The translations under genes and the position numbers were made by a program. A DNA stretch of 64,000 nucleotides from NCBI RefSeq assembly GCF_005155025.1, contig NZ_CP039731.1, positions 2,852,001 to 2,916,000 of the forward strand, in the 5' to 3' direction. How positions within the stretch are numbered: the first letter of the stretch is position 1; each line of letters begins with the position of its first letter. The notes beneath the pieces were generated by a model. It did not search any database. It was given only the letters and a program-made list of their open reading frames with translations, and was not told where the DNA came from. Of the stretch, positions 6,235 through 15,443 are shown piece after piece. This DNA is from Aquitalea aquatilis (lineage in GTDB: Bacteria; Pseudomonadota; Gammaproteobacteria; Burkholderiales; Chromobacteriaceae).

Positions 6235-7542
6235 ATGCAAGTACAACTGGAAACGTTGAGCAATCTTGAGCGCCGCATGAACATCGCTCTGCCGATGGCT
6301 GCCATTGATGCCCAAGTCACCGAGCGCCTGAAGCGCGTGGCACGTACTGCCAAGATTCAAGGTTTCCGCCCGGGCAAGGCTCCGCTGAAAATCGTTGAAG
6401 CAAACTACGGCGCCCAAGTGCGTGAAGAAGTGCTGGGCGAACAGGTTCAGCAAGGCTTCTACGGCGCAGTCAGCGAACAGAAGCTGCGTGTTGCCGGCTA
6501 CCCGCGTTTCGAACCGGTAGCGGCCGAGGGTGATGTCGAGAACTTCAAGTTCGCAGCCACTTTCGAGGTATACCCGGAAGTCAAGGTTGGCGAGCTGGCC
6601 GACAAGGAAGTCAAAAAGCCGGCCACTCCGGTGACTGATGTTGAAATCGACAAGACCATCGACATCCTGCGCAAGCAGCGTACCCGTTACAACCGTGTTG
6701 AGCGTGCTGCTGCCGAAGGCGACCGCGTGATCATCGATTTCAAGGGCAGCATCGATGGCGTGCTGTTTGATGGCGGTTCTTCCGAGAACTTCCCCTTCGT
6801 GCTGGGTCAGGGCCAAATGCTGGCCGACTTCGAAACCGGCGTGACCGGCATGAAGGAAGACGAAGTCAAGAACGTGGAAGTGTCCTTCCCGGCTGACTAC
6901 CATGGTAAGGATGTTGCCGGCAAAACCGCCGTCTTCGAAATCACCGTGAAGAATGTTGCCGAAGCTACCCTGCCGGAAGTGAACGAAGAGTTCGCCAGGC
7001 TGCTGGGCATTGCCGATGGCGATGTAGAAAAAATGCGTGCCGAAATTCGCAAGAACGTCGAGCGCGAAGTGAAGCGTCGTCTGCAGGCTCGCACCAAGGA
7101 AGCCGTGATGCAGACCCTGCTGGATGCCACCGAAATCACTCTGCCCAAGGCCTTGGTGCAGCTGGAAATCGGCCGCCTGATCGAGCAGGCTCAGCGTGAC
7201 ATGCAGCAACGCGGCATGAACGTAAAAGACATGCCCTTCCCGCCGGAGCTGTTTGCCCAGCAAGCAGAACGCCGCGTGGCCCTGGGTCTGATCCTGGCTG
7301 AAGTGGTTGAATCCAACAAGCTGGAAGCCAAACCGGAACAAGTGAAGGCGATGATCGAAGAGTTCGCCGACAGCTACGAGCATCCGGAAGAAGTCCTGAC
7401 CTGGTACTACGCCAGCGCCGACCGTCTGGAAGGCCCGACCTCCATGGTGCTGGAAGACAATGTGGTGGAATTTGTTCTGTCCAAGGCCAAGGTTGAAGTA
7501 GAAGAATTGTCCTTTGATGCCCTGATGGGTAGCAACGCCTGA
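6235..7542 (+). CDS. tig: Trigger factor, ribosome-associated chaperone
   Basis: 435 residues, close to the E. coli length of 432. The start at 6235 has AAGGA at the right distance. The N-terminal domain carries the ribosome-docking signature GFRPGKAP at residues 43-50; an FKBP-type peptidyl-prolyl isomerase domain covers roughly 155-245 (DRVIIDFKGSIDG, FVLGQGQMLADFETGV); the rest is the helical C-terminal chaperone domain. It binds nascent chains at the ribosomal exit tunnel in the cytoplasm. It is the first gene of tig-clpP-clpX, with only 24 bases to clpP. Confidence 0.97.
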   Translation: MQVQLETLSNLERRMNIALPMAAIDAQVTERLKRVARTAKIQGFRPGKAPLKIVEANYGAQVREEVLGEQVQQGFYGAVSEQKLRVAGYPRFEPVAAEGDVENFKFAATFEVYPEVKVGELADKEVKKPATPVTDVEIDKTIDILRKQRTRYNRVERAAAEGDRVIIDFKGSIDGVLFDGGSSENFPFVLGQGQMLADFETGVTGMKEDEVKNVEVSFPADYHGKDVAGKTAVFEITVKNVAEATLPEVNEEFARLLGIADGDVEKMRAEIRKNVEREVKRRLQARTKEAVMQTLLDATEITLPKALVQLEIGRLIEQAQRDMQQRGMNVKDMPFPPELFAQQAERRVALGLILAEVVESNKLEAKPEQVKAMIEEFADSYEHPEEVLTWYYASADRLEGPTSMVLEDNVVEFVLSKAKVEVEELSFDALMGSNA

Positions 7543-7566
7543 TAACGACACAAACGGAGTTGGTCG

Positions 7567-8199
7567 ATGAAATCGATGATTGAACCGCAAGGGCTGGGCC
7601 TGGTGCCCATGGTGGTGGAGCAGAGTGGTCGTGGCGAACGCGCTTATGACATCTACTCGCGACTGCTGAAGGAGCGTATCGTGTTCCTGGTAGGGCCCGT
7701 CACCGACGAATCGGCCAACCTGGTTGTGGCGCAGATGCTGTTCCTCGAGTCGGAAAATCCGGACAAGGACATCTACTTCTACATCAATTCGCCAGGTGGT
7801 TCGATCACGGCGGGCATGTCCATCTACGACACGATGAATTTCATCAAGCCGGACATTTCCACGCTGTGTATCGGTCAGGCTGCCAGCATGGGGGCTTTCC
7901 TGCTTTCTGCCGGCACTCATGGCAAGCGCTTTGCCCTGACCAATAGCCGGGTGATGATTCACCAGCCGTTGCTGTATGGCGGTGGTCTGAGCGGCCAGGT
8001 GACCGATATCGAAATCCATGCCCGCGAGCTGGTGAAGGTAAAGGGCAAGATGAACGAGCTGCTGGCCAAGCATTCCGGCCAGACCATGGAGCGTCTGCAG
8101 GCCGATACCGAGCGTGACAATTTTATGTCCGCCGAGGAAGCCCGCGAGTACGGTCTGATTGATAAAGTGCTGACCTCCCGCAAGGATGTTACGGCGTAA
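7567..8199 (+). CDS. clpP: ATP-dependent Clp protease proteolytic subunit
   Basis: 210 residues of a serine protease that forms the tetradecameric chamber of ClpXP. The catalytic triad is visible: Ser107 in GQAASMGA, His132 in MIHQPL and Asp184 in TERDNF. The N-terminus before about residue 15 is a likely self-processed propeptide, as in E. coli. The RBS CGGAG precedes the ATG. It lies between tig and clpX with short gaps, so it is co-transcribed with both and shares the heat-shock promoter. Confidence 0.97.
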   Translation: MKSMIEPQGLGLVPMVVEQSGRGERAYDIYSRLLKERIVFLVGPVTDESANLVVAQMLFLESENPDKDIYFYINSPGGSITAGMSIYDTMNFIKPDISTLCIGQAASMGAFLLSAGTHGKRFALTNSRVMIHQPLLYGGGLSGQVTDIEIHARELVKVKGKMNELLAKHSGQTMERLQADTERDNFMSAEEAREYGLIDKVLTSRKDVTA

Positions 8200-8215
8200 G
8201 CAGTGGAACTAGCTA

Positions 8216-9496
8216 ATGGCTGATAAAAACAGCAACGAAAAACTTCTGTATTGCTCTTTCTGCGGCAAGAGCCAGCATGAAGTCCAGCGTCTGATCGCCG
8301 GTCCCCAGGTATTCATCTGCAATGAATGCGTCGAGCTGTGCAATGACATCATTCGTGAAGAACTGGAAAAGGTGGTTGGCGAAATCGGTGATGCCGCCGG
8401 CACTGCCACCGCACTGCCCACTCCGCAGGAAATCCGCGCGGATCTGGATCAGTACATCATTGGCCAGGATTTTGCCAAGAAGACGCTGTCCGTTGCCGTG
8501 TACAACCACTACAAGCGGCTGTACACCCCGGCGGGCGACAAGGACGAAGTCGAGCTGGCCAAGAGCAACATCCTGCTGGTAGGTCCTACCGGTTCTGGCA
8601 AGACCCTGCTGGCGCAATCGCTGGCGCGACTGCTGGATGTGCCGTTTGTGATTGCTGACGCCACCACGCTGACCGAAGCCGGTTATGTGGGGGAGGATGT
8701 CGAGCACATCATCCAGAAGCTGCTGCAGAAGTGCGACTACGATGTAGAAAAAGCCCAGCGTGGCATTGTCTACATCGATGAAATCGACAAGATTTCGCGC
8801 AAATCGGAAAACCCGTCCATCACGCGTGACGTGTCGGGCGAAGGTGTGCAGCAGGCATTGCTCAAGCTGATCGAGGGTACGGTGGCTTCCATCCCGCCGC
8901 AAGGTGGGCGCAAGCACCCCAACCAGGAATTTATCCAGGTTGATACCACCAATATCCTGTTCATCTGCGGTGGTGCATTCGATGGTCTGGAAAAGATCAT
9001 CCGTCGTCGCTCGGAAAAGGGCGGTATTGGTTTTGGTGCGGAAGTCAGCTCGCGCGACGACAGCAAGTCGACCTCGGCGCTGTTCAAGGAGGCCGAACCG
9101 GAAGATCTCATCCGTTTTGGCCTGATTCCAGAGCTGATCGGCCGTCTGCCGGTAGTGGCTACGCTGGAAGAGCTGGATGAAGAGGCGATGGTCACTATCC
9201 TGACTCAGCCGAAGAATGCGCTGATCAAGCAATACCAGCGTCTGTTCCAGATGGAGTCGGTTGAGCTGGAAGTGCGTCCGTCAGCCTTGCGGGTGATCGC
9301 CAAGCAGGCGCTGATTCGCAAGACCGGTGCACGTGGTCTGCGTTCGATTCTCGAGCGCGTGCTGCTCGATACCATGTACGAACTGCCGTCCATGGAAAAT
9401 GTTGAAAAAGTAGTGGTAGATGAAAAGGTTATCGAAAAAGGTGAGAAGCCTTTGTTCATCTATCGCGACAAGGGTGACGAAGTCCAGTCTGCCTGA
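8216..9496 (+). CDS. clpX: ClpX unfoldase, ATPase subunit of ClpXP
   Basis: 426 residues. An N-terminal zinc-binding domain has Cys13, Cys16, Cys35 and Cys38. The AAA+ module has Walker A GPTGSGKT (residues 123-130), Walker [10 protein letters not shown], a GYVGEDVE pore-region segment and the sensor region [11 protein letters not shown]. It unfolds tagged substrates and feeds them into ClpP. It starts 17 bases after clpP and is closed by a terminator at 9515. Confidence 0.97.
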   Translation: MADKNSNEKLLYCSFCGKSQHEVQRLIAGPQVFICNECVELCNDIIREELEKVVGEIGDAAGTATALPTPQEIRADLDQYIIGQDFAKKTLSVAVYNHYKRLYTPAGDKDEVELAKSNILLVGPTGSGKTLLAQSLARLLDVPFVIADATTLTEAGYVGEDVEHIIQKLLQKCDYDVEKAQRGIVYIDEIDKISRKSENPSITRDVSGEGVQQALLKLIEGTVASIPPQGGRKHPNQEFIQVDTTNILFICGGAFDGLEKIIRRRSEKGGIGFGAEVSSRDDSKSTSALFKEAEPEDLIRFGLIPELIGRLPVVATLEELDEEAMVTILTQPKNALIKQYQRLFQMESVELEVRPSALRVIAKQALIRKTGARGLRSILERVLLDTMYELPSMENVEKVVVDEKVIEKGEKPLFIYRDKGDEVQSA

Positions 9497-9514
9497 GCTT
9501 TTCAGCTGTGATGG

Positions 9515-9545
9515 AAAACCGCCCGTCATGGGCGGTTTTTCTTTT
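9515..9545 (+). terminator. Terminator after clpX
   Basis: AAAACCGCCC-GTCAT-GGGCGGTTTTT hairpin with a T-rich tail. It ends the tig-clpP-clpX transcript and makes lon a separate unit. Confidence 0.85.
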
Positions 9546-9577
9546 GTGTTGTCGCCAAACTGATTTAGTATGGGGTG

Positions 9578-9605
9578 TTGATTTTCAGCGTGCATGCCCC
9601 ATCTT
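9578..9605 (+). promoter_or_regulatory. Sigma32 (heat-shock) promoter for lon
   Basis: TTGATT, 13-base spacer, CCCCATCTT, against the sigma32 consensus TTGAAA / CCCCATNTA. Transcription would start about 9612, giving a leader of about 30 bases. Heat-shock induction of lon is established in E. coli. Confidence 0.7.
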
Positions 9606-9640
9606 TCATGCATTGTTTCACGTACGCAAGGTTAGGTGAT

Positions 9641-12055
9641 ATGCCCCAACCCGCAGAACTCCGCGAAGAAACCACATTGCCCTTGCTCCCGCTCCGGGAT
9701 GTGGTTGTTTTCCCCCATATGGTCATTCCGCTGTTTGTTGGAAGAGCCAAATCGATCCGCGCGCTGGAAAGCGCCATGGATGAAGGCAAGCAGGTGCTGC
9801 TGGTCGCTCAGCGTTCGGCCTCCAAGGATGAGCCTGAGGCTGACGATCTTTATGGCATCGGTACCATCGCCTCTGTCCTGCAAATGCTCAAGCTGCCTGA
9901 TGGTACGGTCAAGGTCCTGGTCGAGGGGCGTCAGCGCGCGCTGATCAGCCAGGTAGCTGAAGATGGTGGCTGCTTTGTCGGCACCATTACCCCGTTGGCC
10001 GCGGATGGCGAAGACTCCACCGAGTCCGAAGCCATGCGCCGTGCCCTGCTGGCGCAGTTTGAGCAATACGTCAAACTCAACAAGAAAATTCCGCCGGAGG
10101 TTATGACCTCGCTGGCGGGTATCGAGCGTGCCGGTCGCATGGCCGACACGATCGTGGCTCATCTGCCGCTCAAGCTGGAGCAAAAGCAGGAGGTGCTGGA
10201 GATGTTCGACGTGCGTGCGCGTCTGGAACACCTGCTGTCCCAGCTGGAGGGTGAGATCGACATTCTGCAGGTAGAAAAGCGCATCCGTGGCCGCGTCAAG
10301 CGCCAGATGGAAAAGAGCCAGCGCGAGTATTACCTGAACGAGCAGGTCAAGGCCATCCAGAAAGAACTGGGTGACATTGATGAAGTCAGTGACCTGGACG
10401 AGCTGGAAAAGAAAATCCGCCTGGCTGGCATGCCCAAGGAAGCCAAGGACAAGGTCAGTGCCGAGCTGAAAAAGCTCAAGATGATGTCGCCGATGTCGGC
10501 TGAAGCCACTGTGGTGCGCAACTACATCGACACCTTGCTGGAACTGCCTTGGAAGAAGAAGACCAAGATCAACAAGGATGTCGGTAATGCCGAGGCTGTA
10601 CTGGATGAGGATCACTTTGGCCTGGAAAAGGTCAAGGAGCGCATTCTCGAATATCTGGCAGTGCAGCAGCGCGTTGACAAGCTCAAAGCGCCTATTCTCT
10701 GCCTGGTAGGCCCGCCGGGCGTGGGCAAGACCTCGCTGGGGCAGTCGATTGCCCGTGCCACCAACCGCAAGTTTGTGCGCATGGCGCTCGGTGGCGTGCG
10801 TGATGAGTCGGAAATTCGTGGTCATCGCCGTACCTATATTGGCTCCATGCCCGGCAAGGTATTGCAGAACATGAGCAAGGTCGGCGTGAAGAATCCGCTG
10901 TTCCTGTTGGATGAGGTAGACAAGATGGGGGCCGATTTCCGTGGCGACCCTTCATCCGCCTTGCTGGAAGTGCTGGATCCGGAGCAGAATCACTCCTTTG
11001 TCGATCACTACGCCGAGGTTGAGTACGACTTGTCGGATGTCATGTTCGTGGCTACCGCCAATTCGCTGAACATTCCGCACGCTCTGCTGGACCGGATGGA
11101 AATCATTCGCCTGGCTGGTTATACCGAGGACGAAAAGGTCAATATTGCCCTGAAGTACTTGGTGCCCAAGCAGATCAAGGCGAACGGCGTGCAGGAAGGT
11201 GAGCTGGTGCTGCAGGAGTCGGCCTTGCGCGACATCGTGCGCTATTACACCCGTGAAGCGGGTGTGCGCAGCCTGGATCGCGAGATTGCCAAGATCTGCC
11301 GCAAAGTGGTGACCGGTACCTTGCTGGGCAAGAACAAGGCTGCCAAGGTTACGGTCAATGCCAAGAACCTGGACAAGTATCTGGGTGTGCACCGCTTTGA
11401 TTATGGTGTGGCCGAGCAGGAAAACCGCATTGGCCAGGTCACCGGTCTGGCGTGGACCGAGGTGGGTGGCGAATTGCTGACCATCGAGGCTGTATCGCTG
11501 CCAGGCAAGGGCAATATCATCCGTACCGGCCAGCTGGGCGAGGTGATGCAGGAGTCGATTACTGCGGCAATGAGTGTGGTGCGCAGTCGTTCGCGCGCTT
11601 TGGGAATCAAACCTGATTTCCATGAAAAACATGACATGCACATTCATGTGCCGGAAGGTGCCACTCCCAAGGATGGTCCGAGTGCAGGTATCGCCATGAC
11701 GACCGCGATAGTTTCCGTTCTGGCGGGAATTCCGGTACGCTCTGACGTTGCCATGACGGGTGAAATCACCTTGCGCGGCGAGGTTCTGCCGATTGGTGGC
11801 CTGAAGGAAAAACTGCTTGCTGCGCATCGCGGCGGGATCAAGCATGTGCTTATCCCGCATGGCAATGCCAAGGATCTGGTGGATATCCCCACCAACATCA
11901 AGCAGAAGCTGGAGATTCATCCTGTGAAGTGGATCGACGAGGTACTGGCTCTGGCGCTGGAGCGTCAGCCGGAGCCTTTGCCTGAAGAAGCCAAGCCGGA
12001 CGAGTTGCACCCGGCGCCGGAAGGCGCAGCTGGTGTATCCGTAATGACGCATTAA
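9641..12055 (+). CDS. lon: ATP-dependent protease Lon
   Basis: 804 residues. The ATG at 9641 has TAGGTG upstream and gives the family's usual start; a longer frame from 9575 would begin inside the promoter. Domains in order: N-terminal LON substrate-binding domain (about 10-205), coiled-coil region, AAA+ module with Walker A GPPGVGKT (Lys363), and C-terminal protease domain with the Ser-Lys dyad Ser681 (KDGPSAG) and Lys724 (GGLKEKL). It degrades misfolded and regulatory proteins in the cytoplasm. The C-terminal tail (about 20 residues, Pro/Glu-rich) is slightly longer than in E. coli. Confidence 0.97.
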   Translation: MPQPAELREETTLPLLPLRDVVVFPHMVIPLFVGRAKSIRALESAMDEGKQVLLVAQRSASKDEPEADDLYGIGTIASVLQMLKLPDGTVKVLVEGRQRALISQVAEDGGCFVGTITPLAADGEDSTESEAMRRALLAQFEQYVKLNKKIPPEVMTSLAGIERAGRMADTIVAHLPLKLEQKQEVLEMFDVRARLEHLLSQLEGEIDILQVEKRIRGRVKRQMEKSQREYYLNEQVKAIQKELGDIDEVSDLDELEKKIRLAGMPKEAKDKVSAELKKLKMMSPMSAEATVVRNYIDTLLELPWKKKTKINKDVGNAEAVLDEDHFGLEKVKERILEYLAVQQRVDKLKAPILCLVGPPGVGKTSLGQSIARATNRKFVRMALGGVRDESEIRGHRRTYIGSMPGKVLQNMSKVGVKNPLFLLDEVDKMGADFRGDPSSALLEVLDPEQNHSFVDHYAEVEYDLSDVMFVATANSLNIPHALLDRMEIIRLAGYTEDEKVNIALKYLVPKQIKANGVQEGELVLQESALRDIVRYYTREAGVRSLDREIAKICRKVVTGTLLGKNKAAKVTVNAKNLDKYLGVHRFDYGVAEQENRIGQVTGLAWTEVGGELLTIEAVSLPGKGNIIRTGQLGEVMQESITAAMSVVRSRSRALGIKPDFHEKHDMHIHVPEGATPKDGPSAGIAMTTAIVSVLAGIPVRSDVAMTGEITLRGEVLPIGGLKEKLLAAHRGGIKHVLIPHGNAKDLVDIPTNIKQKLEIHPVKWIDEVLALALERQPEPLPEEAKPDELHPAPEGAAGVSVMTH

Positions 12056-12146
12056 AAATCAGTATGTTGCAGCAGTAGTGAATTTACCGGGCCGCTAGCG
12101 CTTTCCAGCAGGGTTTGCGAAATGGCAATATTCCGCTGGAAGCCGC

Positions 12147-12176
12147 TTGACACAAGGATTTTAGCCTTGCTATAAA
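12147..12176 (+). promoter_or_regulatory. Sigma70 promoter for hupB
   Basis: TTGACA, 18-base spacer, TATAAA: a near-consensus promoter, as expected for an abundant nucleoid protein. The -10 lies in the loop of a small hairpin (CTTGC-TATAAA-GCAAG) followed by CGGTTTTT, which may also serve as a weak lon terminator. Confidence 0.75.
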
Positions 12177-12231
12177 GCAAGCGGTTTTTATCCGAATTAC
12201 GTAGACCGAAGAACGACGAAAGGGGACTTAC

Positions 12232-12501
12232 GTGAACAAGTCTGAACTGATTGATGCAATCGCCGCTGAAGCCGATATTTCCAAAGCTGCAGCTGCCAAG
12301 GCACTGGATGGTATGGTTGCCGCTGTTACCGATGCTCTGAAAAAGGGCGACACCGTGACTTTGGTAGGTTTTGGTACATTCTATGTTGGCGAGCGCGCTG
12401 AACGCAGCGGTCGCAACCCGAAGACTGGCGAAACCATCAAGATCCCGGCTGCACGTTCTCCGAAGTTCCGTGCTGGCAAAGCACTGAAAGACGCGCTATA
12501 A
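12232..12501 (+). CDS. hupB: DNA-binding protein HU
   Basis: 89 residues from a GTG start with AAAGGGGA upstream. It has the full HU fold: N-terminal helices ([20 protein letters not shown]), the [24 protein letters not shown] beta-arm region with the conserved RNPKTG tip, and a C-terminal [12 protein letters not shown] helix. HU dimers bend and compact DNA. Its position right after lon matches E. coli and many beta- and gamma-proteobacteria. A tRNA-operon promoter overlaps its stop codon. Confidence 0.95.
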   Translation: MNKSELIDAIAAEADISKAAAAKALDGMVAAVTDALKKGDTVTLVGFGTFYVGERAERSGRNPKTGETIKIPAARSPKFRAGKALKDAL

Positions 12502-12502
12502 T
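12473..12502 (+). promoter_or_regulatory. Promoter for tRNA-Val/tRNA-Asp inside hupB 3' end
   Basis: A perfect TATAAT at 12497-12502 covers the hupB stop codon, with CTGGCA 18 bases upstream as a 4/6 match to TTGACA. Initiation near 12509 would place the tRNAs on their own transcript. Confidence 0.5.
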
Positions 12503-12506
12503 TTGC

Positions 12507-12540
12507 AACCTTGTCGTTAGCGATAACGGCGAGGTTTTAT
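12507..12540 (+). terminator. Hairpin between hupB and tRNA-Val
   Basis: 13-base stem (AACCTTGTCGTTA / TAACGGCGAGGTT, two G-U pairs) with GCGA loop, followed by TTTTAT. Probably the hupB terminator, though the T-run is short and it could instead be a tRNA leader structure. Confidence 0.55.
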
Positions 12541-12543
12541 AGC

Positions 12544-12619
12544 GGGCGTTTAGCTCAGTTGGTAGAGCGTCTGCCTTACAAGCAGAATGTCGGCGGTTCG
12601 ACTCCGTCAACGCCCACCA
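12544..12619 (+). tRNA. tRNA-Val (TAC)
   Basis: 76 bases forming a complete cloverleaf: acceptor GGGCGTT/AACGCCC, anticodon stem TCTGC/GCAGA with loop CTTACAA (anticodon TAC), T-arm GGCGG-TTCGACT-CCGTC, and encoded CCA. Confidence 0.96.
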
Positions 12620-12625
12620 AAGTTT

Positions 12626-12702
12626 GGAGTGGTAGTTCAGTTGGTTAGAATACCGGCCTGTCACGCCGGGGGTCGCGGGTTCGAGTCCCGTCCACTCCGC
12701 CA
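12626..12702 (+). tRNA. tRNA-Asp (GTC)
   Basis: 77 bases: acceptor GGAGTGG/CCACTCC, anticodon stem CCGGC/GCCGG with loop CTGTCAC (anticodon GTC), T-loop TTCGAGT, discriminator G and encoded CCA. It lies 6 bases after tRNA-Val and the two are surely one transcript. Confidence 0.96.
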
Positions 12703-12712
12703 GAATCTACAG

Positions 12713-12749
12713 AAAAGGTGAACGTATTCAGTCGTTCACCTTTTTTTTT
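12713..12749 (+). terminator. Terminator of tRNA operon
   Basis: AAAAGGTGAACG-TATTCAGT-CGTTCACC hairpin followed by T9. Confidence 0.88.
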
Positions 12750-12779
12750 ACCAATGGGGTGGCTTGCGCCGATATCGCC

Positions 12780-14624
12780 ATGTTCGATTTTGTTCAGAAT
12801 AATAAAATTGCCATTCAAGTCATTCTGGGTGCGGTAGCGCTGACTTTTGTCGGCTTTGGTGTGGGTAGCTACTCCTCCGCCGTGGAAGACCCTTACCTGG
12901 CCAAGGTTGGCTCGGCCAAGATCTACAAACGTGATCTGGACCGGGTCCTGGAAGGTCAGCCCAGCGATGCGGCGACCCGTCAGCAAGCCATGGACGACCT
13001 GATCCGCCAGAACCTGCTGCTGGCTGCCGCGCATGATGGTGGTGCCGTGGTTACGCCGGAGCAATTGCGCAAGGCCATTGCCGGCATTGCCGAACTGCAG
13101 GAAAACGGCCAATTCAGTGCCTCCCGTTACAAAGAATTCCTTGCCGCGCGCAATATGTCGCCGGAGGCTTTTGAAGCCAAGATCAGCCGCGACATCATGT
13201 TGCAAAACCAGATCAATAACTTTGCCGGCACCGGGTTTGTTTCGCGCAGCATGGTGGAGCGTCTGGGCAGCCTGATGGCAGAAGAGCGCCAGGTTCGCTT
13301 GCTGCTGCTCAAGCCTGCCGATTTTGCGGCCCAGGTTAAGACGGATGATAAGGCGCTGCAGGCATTCTACGATGCCAATGCCAAGCGCTTCCGCAGTGCC
13401 GAGGCGGTCAAGCTCGACTACGTGTTGCTGTCGCCGCAAGCTGTGGCTGCGGGATTGACGGTGAGTGATGCCGAGGTCAAGCAGTATTACGAACAGCACA
13501 AGGCTGATCTGTCAGGCGAAGAGCGCCGTGCCTCACACATCCTGCTGACTGTCCCCAAGGATGCCAAGCCGGCAGACAAGGCCAAGGTCAAGGCAGAAGC
13601 TGACGCCTTGCTCAAGCAATTGCGTGCGGATCCCGGCAAGTTTGCCGAGCTGGCCAAAACCCGCTCGCAAGACCCCGGCTCCGCTGCCAATGGTGGCGAT
13701 CTGGGTTTCTTCGCCCATGGTGTGATGGTGAAGCCGTTTGATGATGTGGTATTCCGCATGCAACCGGGCAAGATCAGCGAAGTGGTGGAAACTGAATTCG
13801 GTTATCACATCATCAAGCTGGATGAGGTCAAGCAGCCTGATTTTGCTGCGGTGAGAACTGCGGTTGAAGCCAAGCTCAAGCAGCAGAAGGCTGCTGGCCA
13901 GTTGCGCAGCATGTCGGACAAGCTGGCCGAAGTGGCTTACCAGCAAGCGGACTCGCTCAAGGGTGTGCAAGATGCTCTGAAGCTTGAGGTCAAACACTCT
14001 GACTGGCTGTCTCGTGACAAGAAATCTGCCGATCCGGTATTGGCCAATGCCAAGGTGCTGGATGCAGCTTTCAGTGATGATGTGCTGAAGAAGAAGCACA
14101 ATAGCGAGCCAGTAGATGTTGGTGGTGGCAACCTGTTGGTGGTGCGTGTGGCTGATCACCAGCCGGCACGTCAGCAAGCGCTGGCTGAGGTTCGTGAGCT
14201 GATCAAGGCTGAACTGATTGCGACCGAAGGTGCCAAGCTCGCGGAAAAGCAGGGGCAGGCTTTGCTGGCTCAACTGAAGGCCGGCAAGGCAGTGGATGCG
14301 CCCAAGTGGGGTGAGCTGCAGGCTGTGTCCCGCCGTAATCCGGGTGGGATGCCGACTGCCGATGTGCGGGCAGTGTTTGCAGCCGCTGCTAGCACGCTGC
14401 CTGCGTTTGCCGGTAGCAAGCATGATAACGGTGACTATGCCATCTACCAGATTGCCAGTGTCGCTGCTGGGGCTGCTGTGAGTGATGCAGAACGCACCCA
14501 GTTGGCTGCGGCGATGGAACAGATGACCGCCCGCAATCAGTTGGGCAGTTATCTGGAAACCTTGCGCCAGAAGTATCCGATCAAGCTGGGTAAGCAACAG
14601 CTGAATGATCAGAGCGAGCAGTAA
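12780..14624 (+). CDS. ppiD: Peptidyl-prolyl isomerase PpiD (SurA/PpiD family)
   Basis: 614 residues from the ATG at 12780, which gives the family's usual MFDFVQNN start; the GTG at 12759 is less likely. A single N-terminal membrane anchor (about residues 13-32) places the body in the periplasm. A SurA-like N-terminal chaperone region is followed by a parvulin domain at roughly 245-345 (RASHILLTVPKDA, LAKTRSQDPGSAANGGDLGFF, FGYHIIKLDEV). It helps fold outer-membrane and secreted proteins near the Sec translocon. The hupB-ppiD order matches E. coli, here with two tRNAs between them. Confidence 0.92.
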   Translation: MFDFVQNNKIAIQVILGAVALTFVGFGVGSYSSAVEDPYLAKVGSAKIYKRDLDRVLEGQPSDAATRQQAMDDLIRQNLLLAAAHDGGAVVTPEQLRKAIAGIAELQENGQFSASRYKEFLAARNMSPEAFEAKISRDIMLQNQINNFAGTGFVSRSMVERLGSLMAEERQVRLLLLKPADFAAQVKTDDKALQAFYDANAKRFRSAEAVKLDYVLLSPQAVAAGLTVSDAEVKQYYEQHKADLSGEERRASHILLTVPKDAKPADKAKVKAEADALLKQLRADPGKFAELAKTRSQDPGSAANGGDLGFFAHGVMVKPFDDVVFRMQPGKISEVVETEFGYHIIKLDEVKQPDFAAVRTAVEAKLKQQKAAGQLRSMSDKLAEVAYQQADSLKGVQDALKLEVKHSDWLSRDKKSADPVLANAKVLDAAFSDDVLKKKHNSEPVDVGGGNLLVVRVADHQPARQQALAEVRELIKAELIATEGAKLAEKQGQALLAQLKAGKAVDAPKWGELQAVSRRNPGGMPTADVRAVFAAAASTLPAFAGSKHDNGDYAIYQIASVAAGAAVSDAERTQLAAAMEQMTARNQLGSYLETLRQKYPIKLGKQQLNDQSEQ

Positions 14625-14635
14625 CAGGCTTACGA

Positions 14636-14664
14636 AAAAGCCGACCTTATGGTCGGCTTTTTTT
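14636..14664 (+). terminator. Terminator after ppiD
   Basis: AAAAGCCGACC-TTAT-GGTCGGCTTTTTTT hairpin and T-run. Confidence 0.9.
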
Positions 14665-14689
14665 GTTTGCCCCGACCGTGCCGGGGGCA

Positions 14690-14718
14690 ATAAAAAAGGG
14701 CCGTAAGGCCCTTGCTTG
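14690..14718 (-). terminator. Terminator after sodB
   Basis: Read on the minus strand: AAGGGCC-TTA-CGGCCCTTTTTTATT, directly after the sodB stop codon. Confidence 0.85.
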
Positions 14719-14732
14719 GAACTCAAGTCTGC

Positions 14733-15314
14733 TTAGGCAGCGAAGTTCTTGGCAGCAAAATCCCAGTTCACCAGCTTCCAGAAGCTGTCCAGGTAGTTCG
14801 GACGGCTATTGCGGTAGTCGATGTAGTAGGCGTGTTCCCATACATCACAGGTCAGCAGCGGGGTTTTGTCGGTGGTCAGCGGGGTGGCGGCATTGCTGGT
14901 GGAAACCAGGTCGAGCGAGCCATCGCTGTTCTTGACCAGCCAGGCCCAGCCGGAGCCAAAGGTGCCAACGGCAGTCTGGGTAAAGGCCTTCTTGAATTCT
15001 TCGAAGGAACCCCATTTGGCGTTGATGGCATCAGCCAGTGCGCCGGTCGGTTCGCCACCGGCATTGGGAGCCAGGCCGAACCAGTAGAAAGTGTGGTTCC
15101 ACACCTGAGCAGCGTTATTGAAAATGCCACCGGAGGATTTCTTGACGATTTCTTCCAGCGAAGCGTTTTCGAACTCGCTACCCTTGATCAGGTTGTTCAG
15201 GTTGGTAATGTAGGTCTGATGATGCTTGCCGTAGTGGAATTCCAGAGTTTCCTTGGAGATGTGGGGGGCCAGCGCATCCAGTGCGTATGGCAGTTCCGGC
15301 AGTTTGTGTTCCAT
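14733..15314 (-). CDS. sodB: Superoxide dismutase, iron type
   Basis: 193 residues. Of two adjacent ATGs, the one at 15314 has AGGAG six bases upstream and gives the standard length. Metal ligands are recognisable: His27 (LEFHYGKHH), His in VWNHTFYW, and Asp/His in [22 protein letters not shown] and FGSGWAWL are typical of iron-type cytoplasmic enzymes. It converts superoxide to oxygen and hydrogen peroxide. It is monocistronic with a terminator and a plausible promoter. Confidence 0.95.
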   Translation of the reverse strand: MEHKLPELPYALDALAPHISKETLEFHYGKHHQTYITNLNNLIKGSEFENASLEEIVKKSSGGIFNNAAQVWNHTFYWFGLAPNAGGEPTGALADAINAKWGSFEEFKKAFTQTAVGTFGSGWAWLVKNSDGSLDLVSTSNAATPLTTDKTPLLTCDVWEHAYYIDYRNSRPNYLDSFWKLVNWDFAAKNFAA

Positions 15315-15385
15315 CATGCTCTCCTTGTTGAGAATTGGGCTTGCAGAATTGCGTAAGCCGAATCTAGCGGAATGCTGTATGCCCA

Positions 15386-15415
15386 AGTGTACTGGAATCG
15401 CCTGTTAATCGCCAA
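15386..15415 (-). promoter_or_regulatory. Candidate sodB promoter
   Basis: On the minus strand: TTGGCG, 18 bases, TACACT. The leader would be about 65 bases. Position is good; the hexamers match consensus at 4 of 6 each. Confidence 0.4.
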
Positions 15416-15443
15416 TAGTTGACTAAATAAGTAAAGTAAGAAA

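Noticed and set aside
6160-8073. 637-codon minus-strand ORF across tig and clpP
   Set aside because: Antisense to essential, clearly conserved genes; His/Gln/Leu-rich shadow without motifs.
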